From: Hymenobacter terrenus
GTDB taxonomy: Bacteria > Bacteroidota > Bacteroidia > Cytophagales > Hymenobacteraceae
NCBI RefSeq assembly: GCF_000972495.1
Contig: NZ_LATM01000030.1
Coordinates: 1-54,749, forward strand
Direction of reading: 5' to 3'
DNA: 54,749 bases
Below the pieces are notes generated by a model that saw nothing but the letters and a program-made list of their open reading frames with translations, did not search any database and had not been told where the DNA came from. This document shows, piece after piece, positions 30,699 to 38,692 of the stretch (position 1 is the stretch's first letter; every line of letters begins with the position of its first letter). Both the position numbers and the translations under genes were made by a program.

Positions 30699-30767
30699 GT
30701 TCAACGCCGGCAACCACCCCAATTTCAGCTTCGCTGAAATGTCCCCTCCTTGGTAAGGAGGGGAGTT
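30699..30767 (-). repeat. REP-like palindromic repeat, copy 2 (inverted)
   Basis: The reverse complement aligns with 30524-30591 across its length. It has a CCCCTCCTT/AAGGAGGGG hairpin and a TTTCAGC-TTC-GCTGAAA hairpin. The pair flanks ~110 bases in a BIME-like arrangement between two minus-strand genes. Confidence 0.75.
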
Positions 30768-30779
30768 GTGCTGTACTGC

Positions 30780-31835
30780 TCAGCCTAGCGCGGCCATCTC
30801 GGCCTCAAGCCGGGCGAAAAGCACCTCATTGCCCTGCTGCTGATACCCGGCCAAGGCGGTTTCAAAGCTTGGCAAGCTGCGGGTGAAGGCTTGCAAATTA
30901 TCCGCGGTGATAGCCGTGAAGTGCCGGCCGTAGCCCATTTTTTCTATCTCTGCGGCATTGAGCCATTGCTCGAACTGCGCTGGGATGGGAATGGCGCACA
31001 CGGGCTTGCGCAAAAATACGGCTTCTGAAATCAGCGAGAAGCCGCCGTTGGTGACTACGGCCCGGCAGCTGGCCAAATCGGCAATGAAGCCGGCTTCGGA
31101 GAAGGCGCGCAGCTGCACATTGCCGTGGTCCTCTTCTTTGTTGAAGCCGTAGACGCGGAATTCCTCATTGGACAGCTGTTGGAGCAGCGGCACCAGGTTT
31201 TGCTGCGTGGTGGCCGATTGGTAGACCAGAATGTGGCGGCCCTTTGTGGGCGAGGCCGCCAGAATTTCGGGGCGAATAATGGGTGGCACCAGCGTGGTGT
31301 TGGGCTTGCGCAGGGGCAGGTTGAAGAAGGTGGTGACGAAGTAATGCTGGCTCCGCGGCAGCTTTGCCCGCACGATGTTTTTAGCCAGCATATAGTTATC
31401 GAACTCTGCTTCGGGCATCTCCACGTCCAATTTTGCCCGATTGATAATCTGCATATTATCAATACTAATGATGGGCAGACGCCGTATTTTAGCAAAGAGG
31501 TAGCTGAACGACTCAAAATCGGAAATAATTAATTCCGGCTCAAAATGACGGAGCAATTCGCGGTACTTGGCGAAGTTGACGCGCAGGTCGTCGGGGGCGG
31601 TGCGCAGGGTGAGGGCGGTGGTGCGCGCCTTGCTCACGGCCAGCCCCCGGTAGGCCAAGTGGAAGCCCCGGATTTCGTGTACCCGACTGGGAAAGGCCGC
31701 CGCCAGCATGGTGTAGGCGCGGCTACTGCTCACCACACACACCTCGTGCCCGCGAGCCAGCAAATGACCAATGACAACTTTGCTGCGGGTGGCGTGGCCC
31801 AGGCCCTCACCGGGCACTCCGTATAGAATCTTCAT
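30780..31835 (-). CDS. Glycosyltransferase of the MJ1255/UDP-GlcNAc-transferase-like (GT-B) type
   Basis: 351 residues. It starts MKILYGVPGEGLGHATRS, a Gly/His-rich donor-side loop, and has a C-terminal half with TNGGFSLISEAVFLRKPVCAIP, the GT-B nucleotide-sugar binding region where Gly-Gly-x-x-x-x-x-E-A is typical. Between them is LIISDFESFSYLFAK. Such proteins transfer a sugar from a nucleotide donor to an unknown acceptor. There is no signal peptide. It is separate from the sugar cluster at the left end. Confidence 0.83.
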   Translation of the reverse strand: MKILYGVPGEGLGHATRSKVVIGHLLARGHEVCVVSSSRAYTMLAAAFPSRVHEIRGFHLAYRGLAVSKARTTALTLRTAPDDLRVNFAKYRELLRHFEPELIISDFESFSYLFAKIRRLPIISIDNMQIINRAKLDVEMPEAEFDNYMLAKNIVRAKLPRSQHYFVTTFFNLPLRKPNTTLVPPIIRPEILAASPTKGRHILVYQSATTQQNLVPLLQQLSNEEFRVYGFNKEEDHGNVQLRAFSEAGFIADLASCRAVVTNGGFSLISEAVFLRKPVCAIPIPAQFEQWLNAAEIEKMGYGRHFTAITADNLQAFTRSLPSFETALAGYQQQGNEVLFARLEAEMAALG

Positions 31836-31865
31836 GCCGCAAAGATGACGGCTGGAAGAAGTTAT

Positions 31866-32198
31866 TCAATCCTGGCCCGCCAGCCAGTCATCAATACGCT
31901 TCTGCTCAGCAAGAAACTCGGCATACGACCCATCAAATCCCACGGTGGGATGATGGGCATCAATTTCTGGCCCGCCCCGAAACGTTAGGTGCACCACCGT
32001 GAACCGAACCGGGTCGTTGACGTGCTGAAACAGCACATCATCGTTCCCCGTGGATATAGCCACGGCCCGCACCGGCACCCCGAACAGCAAATGCCCAGCA
32101 ATTACTTCGCGCTGCAGCTCGGCCAGCAGCCCCCTGGCGCTACTGGGGCTGGGCCGGGCCCAATAGGCGGGCAGAAGCAGGCGCTCATGAGTATTCAT
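31866..32198 (-). CDS. Hypothetical protein, 110 residues
   Basis: A small soluble protein with mixed alpha/beta character. It starts MNTHERLLLPAYW and ends with an acidic helix. The codon pattern is normal for the region and the ATG is 31 bases upstream of the glycosyltransferase start, so the two may be co-transcribed. I do not recognise the family. Confidence 0.65.
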   Translation of the reverse strand: MNTHERLLLPAYWARPSPSSARGLLAELQREVIAGHLLFGVPVRAVAISTGNDDVLFQHVNDPVRFTVVHLTFRGGPEIDAHHPTVGFDGSYAEFLAEQKRIDDWLAGQD

Positions 32199-32533
32199 TG
32201 GTGTTCGTTAGCAAATTACTGCCCCGTGCGCGATGCTCCGGCTCCGGGTACCTAACCACAGAATAGCGAGCAGCAAGAATAACAAGATTGGCGCAGCACA
32301 CGGCGGCAACCAGGTACCGGACCAGCGGTAACGACAGCTCTGTAGTCCGCGTCGGCGGCGGACACCCGAACGATAGTACGCTGGCAAACTAAACGGTTAC
32401 GAGCCGTAATTTAAGCATTTTAAGCGCCGAAACCGACGTAGGGCGCGTAGCAGAAGCTGGCCAGGTCACAACAGTTCCAGTAGTTTCGGCCCGATTTTCG
32501 TTTTCGAAAGCGTAACGCTAATTTTTGTCTCTT
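32199..32533. other. Intergenic stretch with a repeat fragment
   Basis: 335 bases. 32342-32374 matches one half of the repeat at 40478-40536 (GTAGTCCGCGTC ... CCCGAACGAT). A short minus-strand stretch near 32230-32340 would encode a hydrophobic peptide without a good start, possibly a remnant of a membrane protein. The rest is likely promoter for the next gene. Confidence 0.45.
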
Positions 32534-33475
32534 ATGAAATCTATATTTCCGCCGCTCTCCTTTCGGCGTTCGGCCAGCGCCAGCATTCTGGCGGCGGCTG
32601 CCCTTCTGCTAGCCACTTCGTGCTCGGCCCCGCGCGCCATTGTGGCCACGGGCAAAGTCACGCCGCAGGGTGAGTTCCGGGTGGGCTACAACCAGGGCTT
32701 CAACCTCGCCACGGCGCCGCTGAGCAAGGCCGGCAGTGCCGTAAAATCTGCCGCCAGCCAGGCCGCGAGTCAGGAGAAAGTCGATTACAGCGACGCCACC
32801 ACCAAGCTGCAAGCCGCCGCCCTCGCCTACATCCTGGACCCGGTGCAGCCCACCGCCGACCTGAACATTCGCTACGGCATCGTTCCGCGCCTCGATGCGG
32901 GCTACAAATACGCCTTTGGCTCGCACGTTTTTGATGCCCAGTACCAGTTGCTCGGCCCCACGGGCACGCCCGAAAATCCCGGCGCGGGGGCAGTGAGCGG
33001 GGCCACCTACGCCAGCATCGGCCTGCAGTTTGCTACTCAGCGAGCCAAACTACCCAGCATACCCTTCCTGTCGGACATCAACTCGGTGCTCAACTTCCGG
33101 GCCACCCGCAACGACATACTCATTCCGCTAACCTTCAGCCAATCCTTTGGGCCAGAGGAGGAAATCGGGGCCATCAGCTATGGCTTGGCCTACGCGCACA
33201 GCTGGGTGAGCTATGGCTTTGCGCCCGAAAAAATATTCAATGGAGCAGCGAAGGTGCCGGAACTGCCATTGCAGTCGCGTAATTTTTCGTCCTTCGGCGG
33301 CTTCGTCAACCTGAAGCTGGGCTACCGCTATTTCTACGTCATCCCGGCGGTGTCGGTCTTCTACCAGAACTACGGCGACTACGCCCTGCTCAATGGCGCC
33401 AGCACCTCCCTTAGCGGCGTCACCTTCGTGCCCTCGCTGGGCTTTCAGCTACGCATTCCCAATCTCATGAAGTAG
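32534..33475 (+). CDS. Lipoprotein with a predicted outer-membrane-type beta-rich domain
   Basis: 313 residues from the ATG at 32534. The signal ends in LLLATSC (lipobox). The mature part has VTPQGEFRVGYNQG, DLNIRYGIVPRLDAGYKYAFG, VNLKLGYRYFYVIPAVSVFYQNYG and a final VPSLGFQLRIP. The alternating aromatic strands suggest a small beta-barrel or barrel-like domain. No named family is recognised. A lipid anchor plus barrel-like strands is an unusual combination; the Cys may instead be a chance feature of a cleaved signal peptide. Confidence 0.75.
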   Translation: MKSIFPPLSFRRSASASILAAAALLLATSCSAPRAIVATGKVTPQGEFRVGYNQGFNLATAPLSKAGSAVKSAASQAASQEKVDYSDATTKLQAAALAYILDPVQPTADLNIRYGIVPRLDAGYKYAFGSHVFDAQYQLLGPTGTPENPGAGAVSGATYASIGLQFATQRAKLPSIPFLSDINSVLNFRATRNDILIPLTFSQSFGPEEEIGAISYGLAYAHSWVSYGFAPEKIFNGAAKVPELPLQSRNFSSFGGFVNLKLGYRYFYVIPAVSVFYQNYGDYALLNGASTSLSGVTFVPSLGFQLRIPNLMK

Positions 33476-33544
33476 TGGGTTGGTGGGTTAAAACGGTTTC
33501 GAGAGCTGATAAGGCTGAAGCTGTTTAGGAAGTCACCTTTGGCG

Positions 33545-33628
33545 GTCATGCAGAGCGCAGCGAAGCATCTCGCATGCTTCAACTAATTAGTGGTGGTACG
33601 CGAGATGCTTCGCTGCGCTCTGCATGAC
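33545..33628. repeat. 29-bp perfect inverted repeat
   Basis: Arms 33545-33573 and 33600-33628 are exact complements around a 26-base loop. The arms contain GCAGCGAAGCATCTCGC. The sequence resembles the inner hairpin of the neighbouring MITE-like element (AAGCATC core) but is a separate unit ending 4 bases before it. Confidence 0.85.
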
Positions 33629-33632
33629 GTTC

Positions 33633-33798
33633 TAGGGTGAGTGGACCGTAATCAGCAACGGGCCTTTTCCATGCTAACAGGCCGTCCTGCGGAGCTTGTC
33701 GAAGCATCGCTACCGACCAATTTGGGGCGGCTCAAGCGGTAGCGATGCTTCGACAAGCTCCGCAGGACCGTTTATTTCGTTACGGTCCACTCACCCTA
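33633..33798. mobile_element. MITE-like element, copy A (166 bp)
   Basis: Terminal inverted repeats of 19 bp (TAGGGTGAGTGGACCGTAA at 33633-33651 and its exact complement at 33780-33798), enclosing a second 31-bp perfect hairpin (33684-33714 with 33738-33768). It has no coding capacity. The ends begin and finish with TA. The same element occurs at 48751-48914. The rest of the gap 33476-34016 is unremarkable. Confidence 0.85.
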
Positions 33799-34016
33799 TG
33801 TAATTTCTCTGAATTTCTAAGCAGTTTCGACGTAGGGGTGGGGCCGCAACCCAACCTCGGCAACGTTCTGATGGCGCTTGATATTTGAGTAGAGTAGCCG
33901 GGCCCGGCCCACAAATCCGGCCTTTAGTGACGTTCTTTGTCCCCCATTTTTGAATAAATTAGACCTTGCCCCGTCGGCTAGTCCTATCCATTCCCGCCAC
34001 TCCACTCATCGACTCC

Positions 34017-34493
34017 ATGGAAGCCCCCAACCCCGAATTCATGCGCGAGGCCATTCGCCTATCTATTGAGAAAATGCGGGCCGGGCACGGCGGGCCCTTC
34101 GGCGCGGTGGTGGTGAAAGATGGTAAAATCATTGCCCGCGGTTTCAACCAGGTCACCAGCACCCTCGACCCCACTTGCCATGCCGAGGTTGACGCCATCC
34201 GCAAGGCCTGCGCCGCGCTGGGCACCTTCCAGCTCGATGGCTGCGACCTCTATACCAGCTGCGAGCCCTGCCCCATGTGCCTGGGGGCCATTTATTGGGC
34301 CCGGCCAGCGCGGGTATTCTACGGCAACACCAAAGCCGATGCCGCAGCCATCGGCTTCGACGACCAGTTTATCTATGAAGAGTTGGACCGCCCCCTCGAT
34401 GCCCGCCGCCTGCCCATGACCCAACTGTTGCGCGACGAGGCGCTGGCCAGCTTCCAGGCCTGGGAAGAGCGGGAAGACCGCACGCTTTACTAG
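34017..34493 (+). CDS. guaD: Guanine deaminase (cytidine-deaminase fold)
   Basis: 158 residues from the ATG at 34017; the frame is open to 33966 without meaning. The zinc site is H55-A-E57 and C85-P-M-C88 in SCEPCPMCLGAIYWA. The C-terminus IGFDDQFIYEELDRP ... WEEREDRTLY closely follows the Bacillus GuaD family, where the C-terminal tail lies over the active site, rather than TadA. It would convert guanine to xanthine plus ammonia in the cytoplasm. It appears to be a single gene. Confidence 0.88.
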   Translation: MEAPNPEFMREAIRLSIEKMRAGHGGPFGAVVVKDGKIIARGFNQVTSTLDPTCHAEVDAIRKACAALGTFQLDGCDLYTSCEPCPMCLGAIYWARPARVFYGNTKADAAAIGFDDQFIYEELDRPLDARRLPMTQLLRDEALASFQAWEEREDRTLY

Positions 34494-34507
34494 AGCCGTT
34501 TCGTGCT

Positions 34508-34574
34508 GTAGCGCGGACTTTTAGTCCGCGAGTCCACCAGACCAGCTGACGTGCGAACTAAAAGTCCGCGCTAC
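34508..34574. repeat. 18-bp perfect inverted repeat (GTAGCGCGGACTTTTAGT type)
   Basis: Arms 34508-34525 and 34557-34574 are exact complements. The GTAGCGCGG/AGTCCGCG core recurs at 40464-40536 and, in part, at 32342. It starts 15 bases after the guaD stop. Confidence 0.8.
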
Positions 34575-34715
34575 GGGACACCGACTCCGAAACCGCGCTA
34601 AGTTGATTCTACTATAGATACCGAGACCGTTCCCTAGCCGCACTATGGCAAGCAGTTAAGGCACTGAGTCAAAGCGTAGCGACAGATTCGTAAAATTAAA
34701 GCGAGAAAGAATATC

Positions 34716-34774
34716 AAAGCCGGGTGTTCGGTGACCGATTCGTGAGATGAATCGGTCACCGAACACCCGGCTTT
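34716..34774. repeat. 26-bp perfect hairpin with 7-base loop
   Basis: Arms 34716-34741 and 34749-34774 are exact complements; the ends are AAAGCC and GGCTTT. It resembles a very long bidirectional terminator, but it is 223 bases from the nearest stop codon and has only short A/T runs. Confidence 0.85.
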
Positions 34775-34989
34775 CCCCGTTCCTGCTGCCTACTCTCCAT
34801 ACCAGACTATTCCAAGCACTGCCCACCCAGCTACGGGCTGAAAACGCATCCACTCTAGCCGCCGCAGGCTCCACGTAGGTGACGCCCATTGGTAGAGACG
34901 AAAGGAGACGGCAGGAGGCCCCAACCCCCTAATGAAGCCTCCTACCTCTCAGCGATGACAATGCAGCTGCATTCGAATTCTTCCTCACG

Positions 34990-35086
34990 TTTTGCTTTCG
35001 CTTTTTGAGCAACCGCAAAAGTCGAAAGCAAAATCAATCCGGATTTGCTTTCGCTTCTTGAGTAGCTTGAAATAGCGAAAGCAAAT
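34990..35086. repeat. Two tandem palindromes with a TTTGCTTTCG core
   Basis: Palindrome one: TTTTGCTTTCG at 34990-35000 with its complement at 35023-35033. Palindrome two: ATTTGCTTTCGCT at 35043-35055 with its complement at 35074-35086. All four arms share the core, so several alternative stem pairings are possible. Confidence 0.75.
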
Positions 35087-35453
35087 AGCGGGGAAATTTG
35101 CGCTATGTTTTTGCGATGCTTGGAAACGGTAAAGCAGAAGGCTGCCGCCGTGAAGCCGCATCCGGCCACCCATGGCAAGTACTACCGGTGCTGGCGCAAG
35201 CTGACGCTGTTCGACCGCGACGGGTGACTGGGACGCAGTGCCAAAACGGGACCGGGCGGCGAGCTGCTGCACAAAATGGCTTACCTGCAACGGGCCGGCC
35301 GAGCGGTATCGCGAATATCAGCATTGGCGGCAGCCCGATTGGCTTCTATGACCCGCTGCGGCAGGTGGCACAGGAAGCCAACAAAGACAGCGGCCAATTC
35401 TTCTGCTTGGCCTTGGCTGCTTAACGCTCAACTGCTCATTAAAACCCAGCGCT

Positions 35454-36080
35454 CTACCGGTCTGATTCGCTGGATTCGGGCCGGGGAAGGGTGCCGTTGG
35501 CAAATTCTTCGGTGAAGATGCGGTAGCGGTCGAGGATGGAGCGCACGGAACGGCGCAGCACGATTTCGCCCATGGGGCCTTCGGGCACGCTCACTCCCGA
35601 GGCGTAGCCGTTCCAGACGGCGCGGTTGGTTTTTACGTCGATGAGGGTGACGAGCAGCGTGCCTTCAGCCAGGAGTAGGCGCACGGGCTGGTAGCCTTGG
35701 CGGTCTTCTTTGGGGGTGTCGTCGTTTTCCTCAATGTTGCGCTTTATCCACTGGCTGAGGTCTTCCTGGGCAAAGCCGTGGAAGTTCATGTCGCCCTGGT
35801 ACACGCGGAAGTTCACCAGCATGTCGGGGCGGCGGCGGGCCAGGCGGTAGCCCTGAGCCAGCAAGCGCTGCTGAATAGCCTCGCGCACCGACTTTCCCAG
35901 GCGGCTGCTGTCGGCAGTCAGGCCAGTGCCGGTGACAAAATCATAGGTGCGGTACTGCCGGAAATTGCCACGGTAGCTGTAATCCGAATCGACGCGGGCC
36001 TCCCTGGTCGTCATGCAACTGGCCAGGGCGGCCGTAACTAGAAAAAGGGCTAAACGGCTAAGAGTACTTGCAAGGGGCAT
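35454..36080 (-). CDS. DUF4136 lipoprotein
   Basis: 208 residues. The signal ends in TAALASC22 (lipobox). The mature part fits DUF4136: DYSYRGNFRQYRTYDFV near the start, then a helical IQQRLLAQGYRLARRRPDMLVNFRV, and later LLVTLIDVKTNRAVWNGYASG, the typical D-x-x-x-x-x-x-x-W-x-G element. The role of the family is unknown; the proteins are envelope lipoproteins. It is separated from its neighbours by long gaps, so it is probably its own unit. Confidence 0.88.
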   Translation of the reverse strand: MPLASTLSRLALFLVTAALASCMTTREARVDSDYSYRGNFRQYRTYDFVTGTGLTADSSRLGKSVREAIQQRLLAQGYRLARRRPDMLVNFRVYQGDMNFHGFAQEDLSQWIKRNIEENDDTPKEDRQGYQPVRLLLAEGTLLVTLIDVKTNRAVWNGYASGVSVPEGPMGEIVLRRSVRSILDRYRIFTEEFANGTLPRPESSESDR

Positions 36081-36589
36081 AAATGTGGGAATTGGCGTTT
36101 GAAAGAATTCTCTAGTTACGAAAAAAAACGCGTTTAAGACCTAGTAGTCAACCAGAACATTGCCGACGGGATTTGCTGCGACGGTAGGCAACACGGGGCA
36201 AGCAGCGAAGGCATTCGACCAGGTTGACGCACAAAAGCACCCCTGCCCTGAAGGCGGCGGCGGTCGAAAATGGCGCGCAGCCCGCACCCAGCGCACTTTG
36301 GGCACCGGGCGCGGGCGGGCGGCGCACACTACGCCCGCTCGATAGCGGGGGCTGACGGCCGGTATCGTTGGGCTTACCGGGCCGGCCCCGGAAGGCGGCG
36401 GTGCGGCGGTGATGGCGCGCATTACCGCAGCAGCTACCGTCCGATTCAAGGCGGATTGCTGGCGGGCTTGAATCGGCGCTGAGGCCCGCGCGCAGGGGGC
36501 GGGCCAGCAGAATCTGGAACGTTGAAGTCATGGGAGCCGGGCCGGGAATATGCTTACTAAATTACGTAAACCGGCCTGGCAGTCAAAGC
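36081..36589. other. Intergenic stretch without a supported gene
   Basis: 509 bases, GC-rich and biased to Gly/Arg/Ala codons in every frame. Open frames exist on both strands (about 36141-36531) but none has a start region, domain or codon pattern that convinces me. I see no repeat shared with the other gaps. Confidence 0.45.
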
Positions 36590-38473
36590 TTAGCGGTAGC
36601 CGGCGGCTTGCAGCGCAAACAGCTCGGCGTAGCGCCCGCCCTTGGCCAGCAGAACCTCGTGCGAGCCAATTTCCACGAACTGACCGTTTTCAATTACGAG
36701 GATGCGGTCGGCCATGCGCACGGTGCTGAAACGGTGGCTGATGAGGACGGCAGTTTTCCCTTTTGTTAATTCTGCAAAACGCTGGAAAACCTCGTGCTCG
36801 GCGCGGGCATCGAGGGCGGCGGTGGGCTCGTCGAGGATGAGCAGCTGGGCGTCGCGCATGTAGGCGCGGCCGAGGGCAATCTTCTGCCACTCGCCCCCGC
36901 TCAGGTCCACGCCCCCGTTGAAGCGGCGACCAATCATCTGGTCGTAGCCGCCGGGCAGCTTCGCGATTACCGAATCGGCGAGGCTCTGCTGAGCGGCGGT
37001 TTCGATGCGGGGCTGGTTCTGGCGCTCCTCGATGCGGCCCACGGCGAGGTTTTGCCCGGCCGGCAGCTGGAAGCGCACAAAATCCTGGAAAATGACGCCG
37101 ATTTCCTGGCGCAGCTCGGCGGGGTCGTACTCGCGCAAATCGTAGCCATCGAGCAGGATGCGGCCCTCCGTGGGGTCATACAAGCGGGCCAGAAGCTTGA
37201 CCAGCGTGGTTTTACCTGCGCCGTTTTCGCCCACTAGGGCCAGCTTCTCGCCGGCCTCCAGCTTGAACGAGAGGTTACGAATGGCCCATTTTGTGCCATT
37301 TTTGTACTGGAACCCGACGTTTTCAAACTCAAACCCCTGTTGGATGGGGCGGGGGAAAGGCCGGGCCGTTTCGCCGGTAACCACCTGCCGCACAATGCGA
37401 GGCCGCAGGGCAAAGAAATCGAAAAAGTCTTGTAAGTACAAGGCCCCATCGGCCACCGAGCTAAAACGGCTGAGAATGCCTTCGAGCAGGCCGCGCAGCC
37501 GGGCGAAGGAGCCGGCCAGGAAGGTGAGCTGGCCCAGCGAGATGCTGCCGGACACGGTGCGGGCGATGATGTAGACGTAGGCGCCGTAGTAGCCGGCCGC
37601 GCCGACGGCGGCGAAGAGCGTGCCCCAGCCGGCGCGACGCAGCACGAGGGTTTTATTTTGGCGGTAGAAGTCGTCGGACAACTCACGGAAGCGGTTTATC
37701 AGGAACCCGGAGAGGCCAAAAATCTTGACTTCCTTGGCGGTTTCGTCGGAGGCGCCGGTTTGGCGAAGGTAGTCGAGCTCGCGGCGTTCGGGCGTCCAGG
37801 AGTGCGAGAGGGAGTAGCTGCGCTCGTTGAAGTGCGACTCGCCGAGGAAGGCGGGCACCACCGCCAGCAGCAGCAGCGCCAACAGCCAGGGCTGGAAGGC
37901 CACCAGCCCGCCGGCCAGCAGCACGAGCGTCACCAGGTCTTGGCCCTGGCTGAGCACCTGGCTCATGAGCACGGTGCGGGAGAGGGTTTGACGGCGGGCG
38001 CGCTCCAGCTTGTCGTAGAAGGTGCTGTCTTCGAACTGGTCGAGGTCGAGCTCGGCGGCGTGCTCCATGAGGCGGATGGACGACTGATTGGCGAACAAGT
38101 CGCCGAGCAGCGAATCGAGCAGGGCCACGCCGCGGCCCAGGGCATCGGCGAGCAGCACGAGGCCGAACTCCAGGGCCACGAGGGTGAGCACGGGCGTGAG
38201 CACGCGCTCGGGGGCGGGCAGCCGGGTGAGGGCCACCACGGCGTCGATAATCAGCTTGCCGACGTAGAGCGTGGCCAGTGGCAAAAAGGCCCGCCCGAGG
38301 CGCAGCACGATGTTGGCCAGGGCCAGCCGGGGGCTGGTAGCCCAGATGAGTTTCAGGAAGGCGGGCAGGTGGCGCAGGGCCGATACCCGCTCGCGCACGC
38401 TCACGGCGGGCTGCTCGGGGCCGCGCCGGCCGTTGGGGTTCTTAGCGGAAATGGATTTCAGGAATTCAAACAT
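36590..38473 (-). CDS. ABC exporter half-transporter (membrane plus ATPase domains)
   Basis: About 627 residues from the ATG at 38473 (MFEFLKSISAKNPN). Residues ~45-340 form a six-helix type IV exporter membrane domain. The ATPase has Walker A GENGAGKTT near 410, then ILDEPTAALD (Walker B) preceded by LSGGEWQKIALGRA, and an H-loop SHRFST. It probably works as a homodimer, since no partner gene is adjacent. The substrate could be lipid, peptide or drug. The first ~24 codons and the region just upstream are one copy of a repeat found twice more in the window, so the N-terminus may have been acquired. The frame extends to 38569, but that part is not ABC-like. Confidence 0.92.
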   Translation of the reverse strand: MFEFLKSISAKNPNGRRGPEQPAVSVRERVSALRHLPAFLKLIWATSPRLALANIVLRLGRAFLPLATLYVGKLIIDAVVALTRLPAPERVLTPVLTLVALEFGLVLLADALGRGVALLDSLLGDLFANQSSIRLMEHAAELDLDQFEDSTFYDKLERARRQTLSRTVLMSQVLSQGQDLVTLVLLAGGLVAFQPWLLALLLLAVVPAFLGESHFNERSYSLSHSWTPERRELDYLRQTGASDETAKEVKIFGLSGFLINRFRELSDDFYRQNKTLVLRRAGWGTLFAAVGAAGYYGAYVYIIARTVSGSISLGQLTFLAGSFARLRGLLEGILSRFSSVADGALYLQDFFDFFALRPRIVRQVVTGETARPFPRPIQQGFEFENVGFQYKNGTKWAIRNLSFKLEAGEKLALVGENGAGKTTLVKLLARLYDPTEGRILLDGYDLREYDPAELRQEIGVIFQDFVRFQLPAGQNLAVGRIEERQNQPRIETAAQQSLADSVIAKLPGGYDQMIGRRFNGGVDLSGGEWQKIALGRAYMRDAQLLILDEPTAALDARAEHEVFQRFAELTKGKTAVLISHRFSTVRMADRILVIENGQFVEIGSHEVLLAKGGRYAELFALQAAGYR

Positions 38474-38532
38474 GGCCCGAGTACGGACAAGCTTGGGGCC
38501 GGGATGGCGGGGCGGCCGTTTTGGCAGGGGGA
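38402..38532 (-). repeat. ISAKNPN repeat, copy A (overlaps the ABC exporter start)
   Basis: About 130 bases. It carries the ABC exporter start codon and first residues (MFEFLKSISAKNPNGRR) and ~60 bases of upstream DNA ending CTGCCAAAACGGCC on the minus strand. It aligns along its length with 40336-40464 and for ~100 bases with 42085-42183. Confidence 0.8.
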
Positions 38533-38692
38533 GTTCCCTAATGTTCGCTAAACGCCATTCATATAGCACCTACTCTCATCCATTTGTAGTGTCTCTAAGG
38601 GTAACACATGAACTATATTAGCACCCCGCTTTTTACATTTTGTCAAACTTAGCCTCGCATCGTTTTGCATAACCCGAACTAGGAACTGCACC

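Larger units (their letters stand above)
34494..35453. other. Long gene-poor stretch with three hairpin repeats
   Basis: 960 bases. It holds the palindromes at 34508-34574, 34716-34774 and 34990-35086. A 40-codon frame at 35105-35227 (MFLRCLETVKQKAAAV...) and a few open stretches after it could be a remnant of a gene, but I recognise no family and do not call a CDS. Confidence 0.5.

Noticed and set aside
34017..34493. tRNA adenosine deaminase TadA
   Set aside because: The C-terminal IGFDD...WEEREDRTLY region follows guanine deaminase rather than TadA.
35098..35424. A 108-residue plus-strand gene
   Set aside because: No family resemblance, and it lies next to palindromes; it may be a remnant but cannot be supported.
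36141..36531. Small genes on the minus strand between DUF4136 and the ABC exporter
   Set aside because: GC-driven open frames with no domain, start signal or coding pattern; they overlap each other in different frames.
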